A program made the position numbers and the translations under genes. A stretch of DNA of 64,000 nucleotides from Protopterus annectens (taxonomy: Eukaryota; Chordata; Ceratodontiformes; Protopteridae): positions 13,034,968 to 13,098,967 of the forward strand of contig NC_056739.1 in the NCBI RefSeq assembly GCF_019279795.1. Direction: 5' to 3'. This document shows positions 1-11,993 of the stretch, piece after piece. Every line of letters begins with the position of its first letter. Position 1 is the first letter of the stretch. The notes under the pieces were generated by a model that was given only the letters and a program-made list of their open reading frames with translations, had not been told where the DNA came from and made no database searches.

Positions 1-1112
1 TTTTTTCTATCACTTGCAAATATGTATAATATAGCATTTCTACAGCTGGTCTTCATGCCTCCAAGGAGACAATCTGATAAAGAGAAACTGGAGACAGTCT
101 GGTGGAAGGGGATTGGCTGAGGGAAAAGAAGAAAAGAAAAAAATAGAAATTGACTAGGATATAATGTTCCCTGAAAACAATTGTGGGTTTTCTCAGGCGT
201 GATACCTTTAAGCTTTAAAGATAATACAAAACCAGTTAGACTTGAAGTAAAGTTCTCTCATTTTTCTAAAATGAAACGTGGATACTAATACAAACACGCT
301 TTTTGTTTTGTTTTTTTTTTCATACTTCTTCTCGCTTTTTGTTTGTTCAGTTTTGAGAAATGTAGGCACTGCAATGAGAAAAAATGAAGAGGGGAAGAGA
401 TGGGGGGACAGTGGAAGGGTGTGGTTAAGAGAGTATGACAAATGAAAAATCAGTGAGCTTTGCCCCATGCTTGCATATGAAAATGATGGCGTAAAAAACC
501 TAGGCATTATCCAGTAATAAGTTTATTATAAGGCATGTAAATGAGAAAGAATAATGAATACTGTAAGGCTTTCTTTCTGATAAACAAGGTACCCTTAAGA
601 GTTTTGTGTCTGGTTTGCATGTCACTTGAAGACAATTTGATAAAGAGTAATGGCTTGGAGAAAGTGTTTACTGAAAGAATTCAAGTGTTTTCTCAACTGA
701 GAGAGTTATAAAGATATACAAAATCAAATAGCAATAACTAATAGCACAGGCTGTACCATGCGTCTTAGCTTGACTATCCTTTCTTTTTGGTTAAATTTAG
801 CCTGTGTGGCTATAAACTTAGAACATACGTTCTTATTAGTAAGCAAAAACTTCAATATTTGAAGATGTGCATAGTTTTGTGTGTTATTGTTAAGTTCATA
901 GGTTTTAGGATTTTTTTTTTTTGGGGGGGGTTGTTTGTTCTGTTCTAGGGCTTTCAAAAAAGTTATGTTAAGATGTAACACAGGCACAGATGGATATCAC
1001 ATATAAAAGACCAACCTGAGGAACAGTATATACATGTAACATAAAAGTTGGAACTACACATTTAGCAAAAGAGCAGTTATATATAAAAGGTGGTAATCTT
1101 AATATCAGAAAA
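1..1112. other. AT-rich flank upstream of an L1 ORF2, with a weak internal repetition
   Basis: No convincing coding region is present. Two stretches, about 45-200 and 608-700, resemble each other: a tctggt-tcatg or tttgcatg start, then gacaat(c/t)tgataaagag, then a ttttctca block. They could be diverged tandem 5'-UTR units of the L1 that follows, or remains of its ORF1 region. This rests only on visual similarity. Poly-T and poly-G runs occur at 304-320 and 911-930. Confidence 0.35.
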
Positions 1113-1830
1113 TGATGTTTTCTTTAATGTCTTTCAATCTGAATGGTATTACAGATAAATATAAAAGAGAAAGAGTAGTGAGCTATATTAAAAATGTAGA
1201 GTGCAAGTATCTATGCTATAGGAAACACACTTGGAAAGAATTGAACATGTGAATTTGATCAAGAAAGGTTTTCAGGATGGTTATTCAGAGGAATATCTGG
1301 GGCAAAGGAAAAGAGGAGTACTTATATTAACTGCAACAGGAGCTCCAATAGTAATAGAACAGAAAAAAATAATAATGGAAGATACATTGTACTAATGGGC
1401 ATGGGCTACTGGCTAGGGAGAAGGATTACAATGGCATGCATTTACATCCCCCCTACAACTGTTATAATGAAACTTAAGAAAATTCTGAGAGAAATAATCA
1501 GCCTACAGCAAGGAATATTACTTATAGGTGGAGACTGGAGTTTGGTTTGTAACAGTGAAGATATGTCTGGGGGGCCTAGAATGGAAAATATAATAAAGAG
1601 GGTGAGACTTTTGAAGAAATTTATGAAAATCTTTAGCAAGGAATATTGAACTCCTAGTTCTGAATTCACAAGTGAATTTACATATTACTCACTGAGATAC
1701 AAAAACTGGGCTAGGCAAGATAAATTTTGTACCTCACAGGAACATGTGCATTTAATTTAAGGTCTTGAAATGCACCCAATAACTATTTCAGATCATGCAC
1801 CAATAATAACTAAAATAAAAACACAAGGTA
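1113..1830 (+). pseudogene. L1 endonuclease domain (broken)
   Basis: The reading begins near 1113 with a short stretch close to the FNLNGI start typical of L1 endonucleases. It continues through a longer open piece at 1395-1649 with ACIYIPP and LLIGGDWSLVCN, the latter matching the GDFN-like catalytic block. A later stretch near 1775 reads ITISDHAPI, matching the conserved SDH of the catalytic site. Several in-frame stops show that it is not functional. It lies directly upstream of the reverse transcriptase pieces on the same strand. Confidence 0.7.
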
Positions 1831-2464
1831 ATGAAATAAAAATGAGACACTGGTTCTTTCCCACCTATCAGTTGAAAAGAGAGGAATTTAAGGAATGGGT
1901 TGTGTAATTAATTCAGGAGCTAATAGAGAAGATAGAATTATCTTCTGAAAACATAGCTAAGCAGTGGGATAAAATTAAAGTGGAGTTTAAAATTAGGTTG
2001 GAAATAAAAGAAAGGGAGATATGGTTAAACAGTAACAATAATTATTTAGTGGTATTGACAAATGTTAAATTATTGCAAAAAGGGGGAATCTCTCAGAACA
2101 AGAAAAGGAGCAACTGCAGAATGCTAAATAAGGGGAGTACCTCAAAAATATGCACGAGTTTAGAAAGATTGCTGTTAAGCAACTGTGTTTTGATAATAAT
2201 TCTAGGACACAAAAACTTTTAACACAACTCAGGCAACAGAAAGTGGAAAGGATGGCCACCAAGCTTAGGGAGCCTATAACAAGGAAGATATCAACAAACC
2301 CTGTAGAAGTATTAGAAATATTTCAGAAATTTTATGAAAATTTGTATAAAGCAGAGAACTATGGAAATCAAGAAAAGGTACAAATGGAAATGCTTATGGA
2401 AGAATTAAATATGCCAAAGTTAGAGGTAGATGAGGCTCAATTACTAACAGGATAGGGAAGGGAT

Positions 2465-3444
2465 ATGATAAAAATGGCTATGTATAACCAATCTATGACA
2501 GGAAAGTCCCGGTATTCCTGTGGAAGTTTGGAAGTTAGGAGGGAAAGAAAACTGATAAAGATCTGGAAGGTTTTGTTTAAGGGTATTTTAAGAGGAGAAG
2601 TACCAGCATCCTGGAAGAAGGCGGTAGTAATGGTAATACCTAAAGAGGGTAAACATCCGTCGGATCCAGCTTCATACAGGCCCATTTCAATACTAAACCA
2701 TGATTATAAAGTGTTCATGTCTATAATGGCTAAAATAATGGCGAAAGTAATACCAAAATTGATAGATATGGATCAGTGTGGTTTTGTGGAGGGGAGGCAA
2801 ATATTTGACAATATTAACAGAACACTGATGATCCAGAGGGAAGCAGAATGTAAGAAAGCACCACGTTTATCGGTAGGTCTTGATGCAAAGAACGCATTTG
2901 ACAGAGTAGACTGGGACTTCATGAGCAGGGCAATGGAAGCATTTGCTTTCCCTGATACAATTATAAGGTTCATTAGAAGAATATATGAGGGACAGGAGGC
3001 GTGAATTAAAGTGGTTGGGGTGTTCTCCGACAATTTCTGCTTGAGTAGAGGAACCGGGTATGGTTGTCTGCTTTCCCTTTTGTTGTTCGCATTATATTTA
3101 GAACTACTGGCAAAGAAAATAAGGAACACAGAAATTCAAGGAAATAATTGGTATGGTAGTCAGTATTTTGCAGATGATGTTATTTTATACATGACAAAAC
3201 CAGAAAGGGACATTACAGCGTTATGGAACTTTTAAGACAGTTTCGGATCTTCTCGGGATACAAACTCAATGAAGCTAAAACAAGAGCAATAGTGGTAAAT
3301 TATGTACCCACACACGAATTGGTCCAACAATATCTATATTTATGGGAACATGATAAAATGAAGTATTTAGGAGTATGGATTAGAAATGACTCTGTAGTGG
3401 CATCTAAGGATATGTGGCAAGAGACTAAACAGAAGATAATATAA
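2465..3444 (+). pseudogene. L1 reverse transcriptase domain (broken)
   Basis: The piece at 2465-3004 (179 residues) carries PASYRPISILNHDYK, then a GFVEGRQIFDNI block and the aspartate motif LDAKNAFDRVDWDF. The next piece (3011-3235) carries the priming loop and the FADDVIL active site, and 3223-3444 carries the thumb-like GYKLNEAKT and KYLGVWI blocks. A stop at about 3002 and frame changes separate the pieces, so this is a relic. The homologous stretch in copy 2 (36090-37390) has the same order. Confidence 0.85.
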
Positions 3445-3447
3445 AAA

Positions 3448-3737
3448 TTGAAAAACTGGAAGTTTTGTTATATGGATATGGATACTATGATACAAGCCAT
3501 TAAAATGTTTTTCGTCGTCTTATACACAAGTTGGGCATATTTTTATCAACTGGAGGAGAAATTCTGGATAGCAATTAAAAGAGAGTTGAAGGATTTTATT
3601 TGGGAAGGGGAGACAGCAAGGGTCAAGTGGGATAAGCTGATTCTTCTAATAGAACAAGGTGGACTAGGATTACCTAATTTGAAGGGGTATTTTAGAGCAC
3701 CACAGTTAAGTCTCTCATACATACCACAAGCAGAAAA
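3448..3737 (+). pseudogene. L1 ORF2 C-terminal region, start only
   Basis: An open piece reads through AYFYQLEEKFW, LKDFIWEG and GGLGLPNLKGYF. This is the region after the reverse transcriptase in L1 proteins. It is cut by DIRS copy A at about 3738, and the frame then runs on into DIRS sequence without meaning. Confidence 0.75.
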
Positions 3738-3930
3738 AAAAAAGTTATGTTCTTACCTTAACGTTCCATGTTTGTTGCCTTTTATCTCACCTTCCTTCTT
3801 TCTGGTTGGGTTTGGAGCCGATCTTGGCTCCGACTCGGCCACTTCTGAAGCTCAAAGAGTCCTTACTGGCTCGAGGCTAACCCCTTATCCCAGCATGCTT
3901 AGCGGTAGCTACCCAGATCTCGTTTGTGAG
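3738..3930 (-). repeat. 3' inverted terminal repeat of DIRS A
   Basis: Starts with the family's terminal block (gttatg, seven bases, then cttaac/cataac, then gttccatg). It runs through a gggttnggagccgat-type core to the agatctcgtttg border shared by the other copies. Confidence 0.8.
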
Positions 3931-4124
3931 AACTCACCACTAGATAGGAGAACTATAAATTACCAAATAAAGGTGGTAACTAAACAATACTGCTTCCTTG
4001 TACGGAAACAACAGAACAACAAAGGTGACAAGGACTATACCAGTAGTTGAAAAGCAAAGGAAACTTAGCCAAAACAGCCAAAAAAGGAAATTTCTCTCAA
4101 TCATCCAGGATGGGGGATAGAAGG

Positions 4125-4242
4125 GAGGGACGCAAGGAAGGAAGGTGAGATAAAGGACAACAAACATGGAACGTTATGGTAAGAACATAACTTTTTTATG
4201 TTATGTTGTCCATCTCGTCTTCCTTCTTTCTGGTTGGGACAG
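4125..4242 (-). repeat. ICR of DIRS A
   Basis: The first half is the inverse of the element's own 3' tip (acaaacatggaacgttatgg). The second half (atgttatgttgtccatctcg) is the kind of sequence found at the 5' tip. The whole reads as the reverse complement of a circle junction. Confidence 0.75.
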
Positions 4243-4259
4243 CGTTCCCAGCACCTAAA

Positions 4260-5480
4260 TCCTGGGTGGCTCACTGGAAAAGAGACTTCAGAACTGTGGA
4301 ACCAAAAGATGCCCTGTTCCAAGAGGTCATGTCTACTTTGTAATGATTAATGAAGGTATGTGGAGTAGCCCATGTTGTTGCCGCACAAATAGTACTGAAT
4401 GGAAGCTTGGCTTGAAAAGCTATGGAGGTAGCCAAGGACCTAGTACAGTGTCCCCTTACCTTTCTCAGGACAGACACATTCCGAGACTCATAAGCATAAG
4501 TAATAGTATTGGACAGCCATTTTGACAAGGTCACATGGAAACTGGTGAGCCTTGCTTACTCTTTGAGAAGGATACAAACAGGTAATCTGATTTTCTGATG
4601 TCCTTGGTTTTTTGAAGATAAAATTGTAACTGCCTGTGGACATCCAATTGATGTAGCTTATACTCTGCCTTGTTGCCATAATTTGGGAAGAATACAGGGA
4701 TTTCAATGGACTGATTCAAATTATACTCTGAACAGATTTTTGGTAAAAAGGAAGGATTTGATACTCTATCCTTGTGAAAAATCATATAAGGAGGGCAGAT
4801 GGAAAGTGCCTGTAACTCAGAAACCCGTCTAGCTGATGTAATTGCAATCAGGAAAAGGATCTTCCATGATAAGAATTTAAGAGGACAAGAAGCATCTGGT
4901 TCAAAGGTAGGGAGGATTAGAGCAGCTAGTACTAAATTTAAATCCCAAGGATGGAGAGGCTCTCAGATGGGAGGCTCTTAATAGAGTAGCACCGTTTAAA
5001 AAGGCCCTACATAGCTTATGGGACATGATGTTAGAACCCATAAGACCCACATGAAAACTGGAAATAGCAGCCTGCTGAACTCAAATCGTAGCAGTCGCTG
5101 CTCCTTTCTCAAAGGTTTCAGCCAGGAATTCCAAAATATTTGAAACTGGTGCTGTAAAGGGATCAATGTCATTTTGTTCTGCCCAGAAACAGAACCTCTT
5201 CCATTTACTAGCATAAAATTTTCAAGTAGTTGGTTTGTGAGAAGAGACTAAAATATGTTGAACCATAGGTGAGATATCTGGAAGCCTGGCTAGGACTGGA
5301 AGTGGAGAAACCAAGCTGTCAGCTTGAGAGTTTGAATGGACTAATGAAGAGCATCCAACTGATGTGTTAGAAGATCTGGAACTGGGTCCAGAATCCAAGG
5401 CTCCTCTTGCAGGTAATGCCAAAGGAACGGGAACCAGATCTGACAAGGCCAGTAAGGGACAATGATGATCAGCTTGCGAC
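4260..5480 (-). pseudogene. tyrosine recombinase region of DIRS A (fossil)
   Basis: In other copies this protein cuts and rejoins DNA for integration. Here the minus-strand pieces still show the family's recognisable blocks: SKWKRF near the start, a VSELQAL arginine block, an HxxR-like block and the FINHYKVD block near the end. Several interruptions mark it as a relic. Confidence 0.75.
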
Positions 5481-7100
5481 TCAACAACTTAGCTTTCTGA
5501 AGAACTTTTGGAATTAGAGGAAAGGCATAAAGAATCCCGGGGGGCCTATCGTGGATAAGTGCATCTCTGGGTGACTGTCCGGTGGGGGAACTAGGGCAAA
5601 GTAGCTGCTGCATTTGTTGTTTAGGTGTGAGGCGAAAAGATCACAGCATGGCTGGTCCCATCTGTAGAAGATCATATCTGCCATGTCTTGTTTCAGAGAC
5701 CACTCGTGGGGCATGAGAATTGCCCTCCTGAGCTTGTCCACTATCATGTTGGACTTCCCTGGGATGTGCGCTGCAACCAGAAAGCTGAGAGGAAATCATC
5801 CATTGCCATACTTGAAGGGCCTCCCAACACAAGGGGTAAGATTTGGTTCTGCCCTGTTTGTTGATGTACCACACTACTAATATGTTGTCCATCTGAACTG
5901 CTATACAGCCCACAGGAAGAGAGTCTTGAAGTGCTTGCAACGCTAATAACACTGCTCTCATCTCCAGGACATTGATGTGCAAATGGTAGTCGTGAGGTTA
6001 CCAAGTTCCTTGGACTGTCTGTCCCAGATAATGTCCCCCCCCACTCTACCTGAGAAGCATCCGTGGTCACTGTAGCTACTGGATAAAAGGGTCTGCCTAG
6101 AGAGACTAGGGGAAAGTGGAGCCACCACTGTAGATCTTTCTTGCAAGCATCCTTGATTAAGACCATGTGTGACATTGGTAGATCCTGATATGACTACTGA
6201 GTGAAGAGGAGCCATTGCAAAATCCTCATATGGTAATGAGCTAATAGGACTAGAGTAATGGCAGCCGCCATCAAACCCAAGACCTTTAGGACTAACCGTG
6301 CCTGAACCTTTGACTTTGACAAGAGAAGAGAGACCTGACGTTGAATGGCAAGCACCTTTTCTTGTGGGAGCTTGGCTATCATGTCTCTTGTATTTCGTTG
6401 AGCACCCATGAAACTAATACACTGAAAGGGCAACAAGGCAGATTTTTCATAATTTATTGTGATTCCTAGGCATGCACAAGTGTGAATCATGTGGTTCCTG
6501 GCCCTTAAGAGATGATGCCCGGTGGTGGCTCTGAGGAACGAGTCATCTAGATAAGGAAACACCTGGAATCCCAAACGTCTCAGGTGAGCCATCACTACTG
6601 CCATGCATTTGGTGAACACCCTGGGGGCTGTGGTGAGACCAAAGGGCAGAGCTCTGAACTGGTAATGACTGGCTCCCAGCCGGAAGTGTAAATGTCTCCT
6701 GGACTGCCTGTTCATTTTTATATGGTAGTATGAGTCCTGGAGATCGAGAGAGCACATCCAATCGCCATGACCTAAAAAGGGTAGAGTGGACTGCAGTGTC
6801 ACCATCCAGAACTTGGTCTTCTTTACTGACCTGTTTAACTTGCTGAGATCCAGGATAGGTCTCCAGTCCCCTGTCTTTTTTCGGAACTAAAAAGAACCTT
6901 GAGTAAGTTCCGGATTCGATCTGGTCTGCGGGGACATCCTGAATGGCTCTTTTTTGCAGAAAACTTTTTACTTCTAAGGCTGCATGATCCCGAAGATTGG
7001 GTGGAACATCTGATGGTTTTTGACTTCTTGGGGGTCTTTGGGAGAAGGGAATTTTGTAACCTCTGGATATTATACACCGTACCCATGCATCTTCTGTTAT
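5480..7100 (-). pseudogene. reverse transcriptase, RNase H and Dam-like region of DIRS A (fossil)
   Basis: In sense order come an FLVPKK entry block, MVTLQSTLPFL, the LDLQDSYYHI motif, LPFGLTTAPRVFTK and the FPYLDD active-site block (RT, about 6194-7100). Next is RNase H with TTDAS and INVLEMRAV (about 5800-6110). Last is a domain with CDLFAS and YAFP blocks that resembles the Dam-type methyltransferase carried by DIRS elements (about 5480-5790). The methyltransferase reading is less sure than the rest. Confidence 0.8.
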
Positions 7101-7129
7101 ATCTTGCCAGGCTCTTGGGTACAGTGATA

Positions 7130-9090
7130 TTCTGCCCCCGATTGCCTCCATAGCTGGGCAGCTGTGCAATCCTTCAGGGATTCTGAAAGGGCCTGGTAGA
7201 GAACGTGTCCCTGTCGCCCTGTTGAGGACCACCCCTGCCGCAAGGTCAGTGTCTCCCGTTATTATTTCCCCCTCTGCCCCTAGGGGAATTATCTCCACGA
7301 GTGTCTGGCAAAGCTCCCTGGGATTTACAGAACCACATTTTTCCACTCTTTTGACCTTTGGGATAAGGTCGGGATGGAGTGGAAAAATGGACTCCTATGA
7401 CAAAGAGAATTTTGCCATCTCGTTCACTCCTGGTCAGAGTCTCTCAAACTTGCGGCCCGAGCAAGGCCGAGCTGTCAAAGGGGGCGTTCGTAAAGGAGGA
7501 CTTGAAGGGCTCCGCAAATTGACAAAGGCGCATCCAGGAGTGTCTGCGAAGAGCCACTCCTGTGCCTGTCACCCTACTCACTCCATCTGCTGAGTAAGAA
7601 ATCAGGCACATGGAGGAGTTAATAATGGAGGTTAGGGTTGCTAGCTGGTTAGCTGACTTGGAAGCCACTCCCTCAGCTGAAGGATCCTGGATGGTATCTC
7701 CCAGCTCTTTAAGGAGATCCCTCTGAAGTCTTGTGAAATGTGTCAAATAGTTCAGCAACAGAAGAGTAAAGGCCACTGAAGAGAAAACATGCTTCCCTCA
7801 TCTATCCATGGCTCTAGACTCCTTGTTTGGCGGATGGATAGAAGAGGAAGTCTCAGCAAGTTCCTTCTTGGTGGCTGCTGCCACCACCATAGCATCAACA
7901 GGCACGCCTTTAGAGAGAAAAGTCTTGTTCTCTGGTGCGGTCATGAACTTGTTAGGCCTTCTAGGAATGGGCTCCATGGTCTCTGGAGCACTCCACACCT
8001 TTCGACTCACTGAAGACAAAAGTGGGTTGAAAGGCGGAGACACCCAGGAGGTGAAGGGTCGGGAACCAAACGTGTCCAGGTACATGGACTCATCCTCAGA
8101 AGGGGCAAGGGACTTCCAGTTAACCCTCTGCCTAAGAATCTCCGGGATGTCTGAAAATGAGACATCTTCAGAGGGGGACCATAGGGACCCTTCCGAGTCA
8201 TCCAAGTCTGTGTCAGAAGTGACAGACTCAGGGGAGTCCACATGCTTCCTCTTACATTTCGTCTTCCTGGGAACCTCCTCTGAGGCATGTTCAGGAGACG
8301 TTTCGGAAGAAGAGAGGTCACCCTGTGGGGCATCCTGGGGCATTGGTTCCCTACACTTGGGACGGAGAGAAGGATCCGAGGCAGACACCGGTATCGATGG
8401 GGACGGAGCTAATGGAGTCAAGGGTGGGGCTGTCTTGGTGGACAGCACACTCCTCATCACCTCGAAGGCACCACGGTCCAGAACGGAGGGAGGCTCTGGG
8501 TTCAAGGAGCCTGGAGACATCCTCCACACCGAAGGTGATGGCTCCGAGGCAGATGTGGGAGCCAAACTCACCTGCACCGAGGCTCTGAGGGGGAGAGCAG
8601 GGATGGACAAGGGTCCGATGCCACTTTCCCCCCTTGGAGCCGACAAGAGAGTCTCGGTGCCCAGATCCCTCTACAGAGCGGACTATTGAGAAGGTCGGAG
8701 CGGATGTCGGAACTGACAAGGCAAGGGTTGTCAGAACCGATGGTTCCACCACTACTACTTTCATGCACACTGGCTCCAAACTGGAACAAACAGTCGGAGG
8801 AGGAATAGAGACAGGGACTGGTTTGGACAATGGCGCCATTTCCTTTTGGGCTGGGCCTGACAACAATTGAGCAAATACCCATGTCTTGAGGAGCCTCTTC
8901 ACCACTCTCTCCACAACATCATCTGATAAACTCCTGGATGCCCGAGAGGAGTAGGCTGCAAAAGTGGAGACTGAGGCACAGATCTCACCGGGTCCAACGA
9001 AGGAGATCTCAATCTCTTTTGAGTCCGGGATGGCTCTGAAGCCACAGATGGAGCTGCCAGAGACAAGGACTCTTCGGAGCCAACACCATG
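7130..9090 (-). pseudogene. gag region of DIRS A (fossil, partial)
   Basis: Recognised by the conserved blocks shared by all copies here: a KRKHVDSPESVTSDTD stretch, DVSFSDIPEIL, a HPPNKESR block, HFTRLQRDLLKEL and a MWF(R/C)K basic tail. A Ser/Pro-rich part lies upstream. The N-terminal cysteine block seen in other copies is not present. The antisense strand is also open for long stretches, which is only a shadow of this biased composition. Confidence 0.75.
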
Positions 9091-9809
9091 GTTCTGCAGG
9101 CCACCTCTGCTAAGAGGGCGGCATCTTCCATTTGAGTCCCCCCCCCCTCTGCCCCTAGAGAAACTCTCTCCACATAGATCTTGAAAGGGACCTTGGGATT
9201 TCCTAAATCACATTCTTTTACCTCCTCACTGGTTCCTACAGAAAGGTCTTTGAGGGGTTGAAAAACATATACCCATGGCAGACAGGGTCTTTCCCTCTTA
9301 TTCAAATCTGGAGAGCTTGTCCTTAACCTTGGGGCAGAACAGAAAATATCCATCAGAGGGTGCACTGATGAAAAAAAGACTTAAAGGGCTCTGAGAAATC
9401 ACATAAGCACATCCAGGCCTGTCTCCTGATGGCTATGCCTGAACCCACAGCCCATGAGGTACCTTCTGCAGCGCTGGACATCAACCTCTTGGACGTATTC
9501 AAAATGGATTGAAGGGTGGCCAGTTGTGAGGAAATTCTGTCTACATTGTCAGATGACATGGACCCAGAAACAGATTTGGCAAGCTCCTTGGTCAGATCTC
9601 TTTGTAGCCTAATAAAATATGCCAAGTAATTCTGTGAGTGAGGGCAAAGGCAGCTGAAGTGTACACATACTTTCCAAATCTGTCCAAAGCCCTCAACTCT
9701 CTACTGGAGGAAGAATAGAAGAACTCTGCTCTGCCACTTCTTTCTTTGTGGCTGCAACCACAAACATACCAATCAACTGGGACTCCCTTGCTCCAGTGTG
9801 TGTGTGTAT

Positions 9810-9860
<51 letters not shown>

Positions 9861-9864
9861 TGTG

Positions 9865-9922
<58 letters not shown>

Positions 9923-11700
9923 TGTGTGTGATCTTTAAGGGGAGCCAAAATTTTGTCTGGTCTTTTTGGTATTGGCTCAACAGTGTCCAGTTCCTTCCAA
10001 GCCTGCTGAGAGACAAGGTCAAGGAGTTCATCAGCCAGGGGGAGGGGTTAACCAAGAAGTAGATGTCCCGGACCCGAAAGCCTCCAGGGACACTAATTCC
10101 TCCTGGGAAAGGGTGTCAGAGGACCAGCTACTTTTTTGTTTCAAGAGCTCCAAGATGTCTCCAAAGGAGACGTCTTCAGGTGGTGATCTGTGGGATCCCT
10201 CCCCCTCATCAAAATCAGAGCCCCCTGTGTGGGATTCTTGGGGGGAATCTAAGTGCCTCCTCTTACATATTCTCTTCCAAGGGATTTCTTCAGTGGGGTG
10301 TTCTTTGGAAATATCAGAAGAGATGATGATGTCTTGATGGACCAGCTGAAGACTAGCTTGGGTTGGCTGTCAAAGTGAAAGGGATGGGTTTGGCTCAGAG
10401 CAAAGAACCAGATGAGGTAGGCTTGCCTGATCTAAGGAGGACAGGAATGTCTCTTCTCCAGCCAAGGAGTAAACCTTCTCCACAACCTCAAAGGCAGCAT
10501 GCCTAGGGGACATAGAAGTTGACAGTGCCAGAGCTGCAATATCTCGGATCATCAGCATCTGTAACGTCACAAGTACTCCTCCCGAGGAGGGAATTGGACC
10601 TGAGCTATCTGGCACCAAGGGTCCAAGGAGAAGAGATGGCTCTGACAGCTTCAGAGTTGACTCCAACACCCCCCCCCCCCAGATCTGGCACTGATGCTTC
10701 GGCTCTGAAAGTCTTCTGGCTGTGAAAGGCTCAGTGCCAGTGGGCTCAGGGGAACAATCAGAGTCAAAGAACAGCAAGTCTTTGGATCAGATGAACACAT
10801 CCCCAAAGATATCCGATCTTAGGGCTTCAAAACAGTGGGTTAGATTGGAGAAGGAGATACCAAGGGGAAAGTGTAGAAATGACAGCTCGTGGACCTGGTT
10901 AGAGTCAGAACTGTGAGAACACCCATCTGAATCTGTGCTCTGAAGAACGCCCTCATCACCCTATCCACATTAACTTCCATGAGGCTTCTGAAAGATATAA
11001 GAGAGGATGTGGTGGACAAAGGTCTGGAGTGTTTTCACAGACATCCATCCAGGAAAAGAGAAGAGAGCCTAGATGAAACTTGATCCAAGAGAAGCAGCAA
11101 GGAGCGGATCTGTGTAGACCTGGATTTCAAAATGGTCACATCCGAGACAGACGGAGGATTACACTTTTTATGTGATTTTGTTGAAGGATCCATTAAAGGA
11201 GCCGGCTCTGTTGCTGAACGCCGATCAGACCTCTTATGGGACTCTTTTCCTTTGACATACCGAAATATTTGTTTTTTGTCAGGCTTTTTGGTAGGGGTCT
11301 GAGTCCCATTGACTGAGGAAGTAGCGGTAGATAGGAGAAGGCCTCTTAACACTAACTTGTTTCTGCAGTTTGTTAAAGCTCTGGAATTAAAACTAGAATA
11401 GATTGAACACTCTGCTTTAAGGTGAGCAGCCAATACATGCATTCCATGTGGGTATCAGAACTGGGAAGCATGTGCCCACAGGTAATGCATTTTTATTTTA
11501 TCCTGTAGATTTTTCAGATATGTCCAAAACCACACAGCACTACAAGCAAAAACTAGAGCACAAATAAAAATCTGTGCAGAAAAACTTTTTAAACAACTAT
11601 AATTTTTTTTTTTTTTAGAAAACAGTGTAGAAAAAGGAGAGAAGCAGAGAAAACTACCAACAGTGGCAGACAAAAATACTCTGCAGAGTAAGAAGAAATA
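9090..11700 (-). pseudogene. gag region of DIRS B (fossil)
   Basis: Minus-strand pieces show IRLQRDLTKELAKS, then SEPFKSFF, and upstream a stretch that reads SRALTNCRNKLVLRGLL. The last matches the segment just after the cysteine block in other gag copies. The order agrees with a gag read right to left. It is too broken for function. Confidence 0.7.
9796..9930. repeat. (GT)n microsatellite with a GC-alternating core
   Basis: About 135 bp of almost unbroken purine-pyrimidine alternation: GT repeats around a gcgcgcgcacgtgtgcatg core. It lies inside the gag fossil of DIRS B. Open frames across it (Val/Cys or His/Thr runs) are artefacts. Confidence 0.97.
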
Positions 11701-11801
11701 TCAACAGTGGTATAAATAATGGTACCGAAAAAGAATAGCTCAAAGAGGGTAAAAAAATAGCTAAGTTTAGCTTACAGATTAAGCGAGGGAGGAAAAGAAA
11801 A

Positions 11802-11993
11802 AAGAAGTTATGTACTTACCATAACGTTCCATGTTTGTAGTCCATCTCACCTACATTCTTGCTGGATGGGTTCAGAGCCAATATTCGGCTCCAAATTGGC
11901 TGATACTAAAGCTCGAGAGCTTTTACTGGCTCAAGGCTAACTCTATCCCATGGTGCCACACAACAATTCCCCAGATCTTGTTTGCAAGAAAGC
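11802..11993 (-). repeat. 3' ITR of DIRS C
   Basis: Terminal block aagttatgtacttacc then cataacgttccatg, followed by a gggttcagagccaatattcggctcc core and ending in cccagatcttgtttgc. It pairs with the inverted copy at 23963-24131, with many mismatches. Confidence 0.85.

Larger units (their letters stand above)
1113..3737 (+). mobile_element. LINE, L1 clade (copy 1), ORF2 region, interrupted at its 3' side
   Basis: This is the decayed second open reading frame of a non-LTR retrotransposon, which nicks DNA and reverse transcribes its own RNA at the nick. From left to right it holds an apurinic-type endonuclease, a reverse transcriptase and the start of the C-terminal region. It is split into at least six open pieces by stops and frame changes, for example stops near 2453, 3002 and 3442. 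The protein stops at the sequence ctcatacataccacaagcagaaa, where DIRS copy A begins. The same point in L1 copy 2 (near 37380) reads on without a break, so the L1 was there first. The L1 assignment rests on the SYRPISILN and FADD motifs and on the tryptophan-rich FIW segment followed by GGLGLPNL. The 5' limit is uncertain. Confidence 0.85.
3738..9090 (-). mobile_element. DIRS1-like retrotransposon A (fossil), 5' end missing
   Basis: A tyrosine-recombinase retrotransposon on the minus strand. Its 3' terminus is at about 3738, inside L1 copy 1. Moving rightwards come a 3' ITR, an ICR near 4125-4242, YR, Dam-like and RNase H parts, reverse transcriptase and most of gag. No 5' ITR is found for it. 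At about 9.05-9.1 kb its gag gives way to gag sequence of another copy (B). It is broken, with roughly ten or more interruptions in the coding parts, and looks old. The family call rests on the RT, YR and ICR together, which only DIRS-type elements combine. Confidence 0.85.
9090..11801 (-). mobile_element. DIRS1-like fragment B (fossil): gag and 5' leader
   Basis: A second gag follows A directly on the minus strand. It is clearly a different copy, because the HFTRLQRD-type block (FIRLQRDLTKEL) appears again. Reverse transcriptase and recombinase parts are absent. Copy C begins at 11802 in its upstream region. The 5' terminus probably lies at 35930-36086, beyond the nested copies C and E, but this link is inferred from order and orientation only. 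It is badly broken, with several interruptions, and contains a long GT tract. It is among the oldest copies in the window. Confidence 0.7.

Noticed and set aside
208-507. Minus-strand open frame of 99 residues
   Set aside because: Low-complexity composition from AT-rich DNA, no motif, and no support from neighbours.
7808-8689. Plus-strand open frame of 293 residues
   Set aside because: It lies antisense to the DIRS A gag. The biased, GC-rich Ser/Pro codons of gag keep the opposite strand open. No known domain was seen. The same applies to the antisense frame at 60494-61540.
9592-10062. Open frames with long His/Thr, Val/Cys runs on both strands
   Set aside because: They are translations of the (GT)n microsatellite and not proteins. 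The same holds for 39441-39899.
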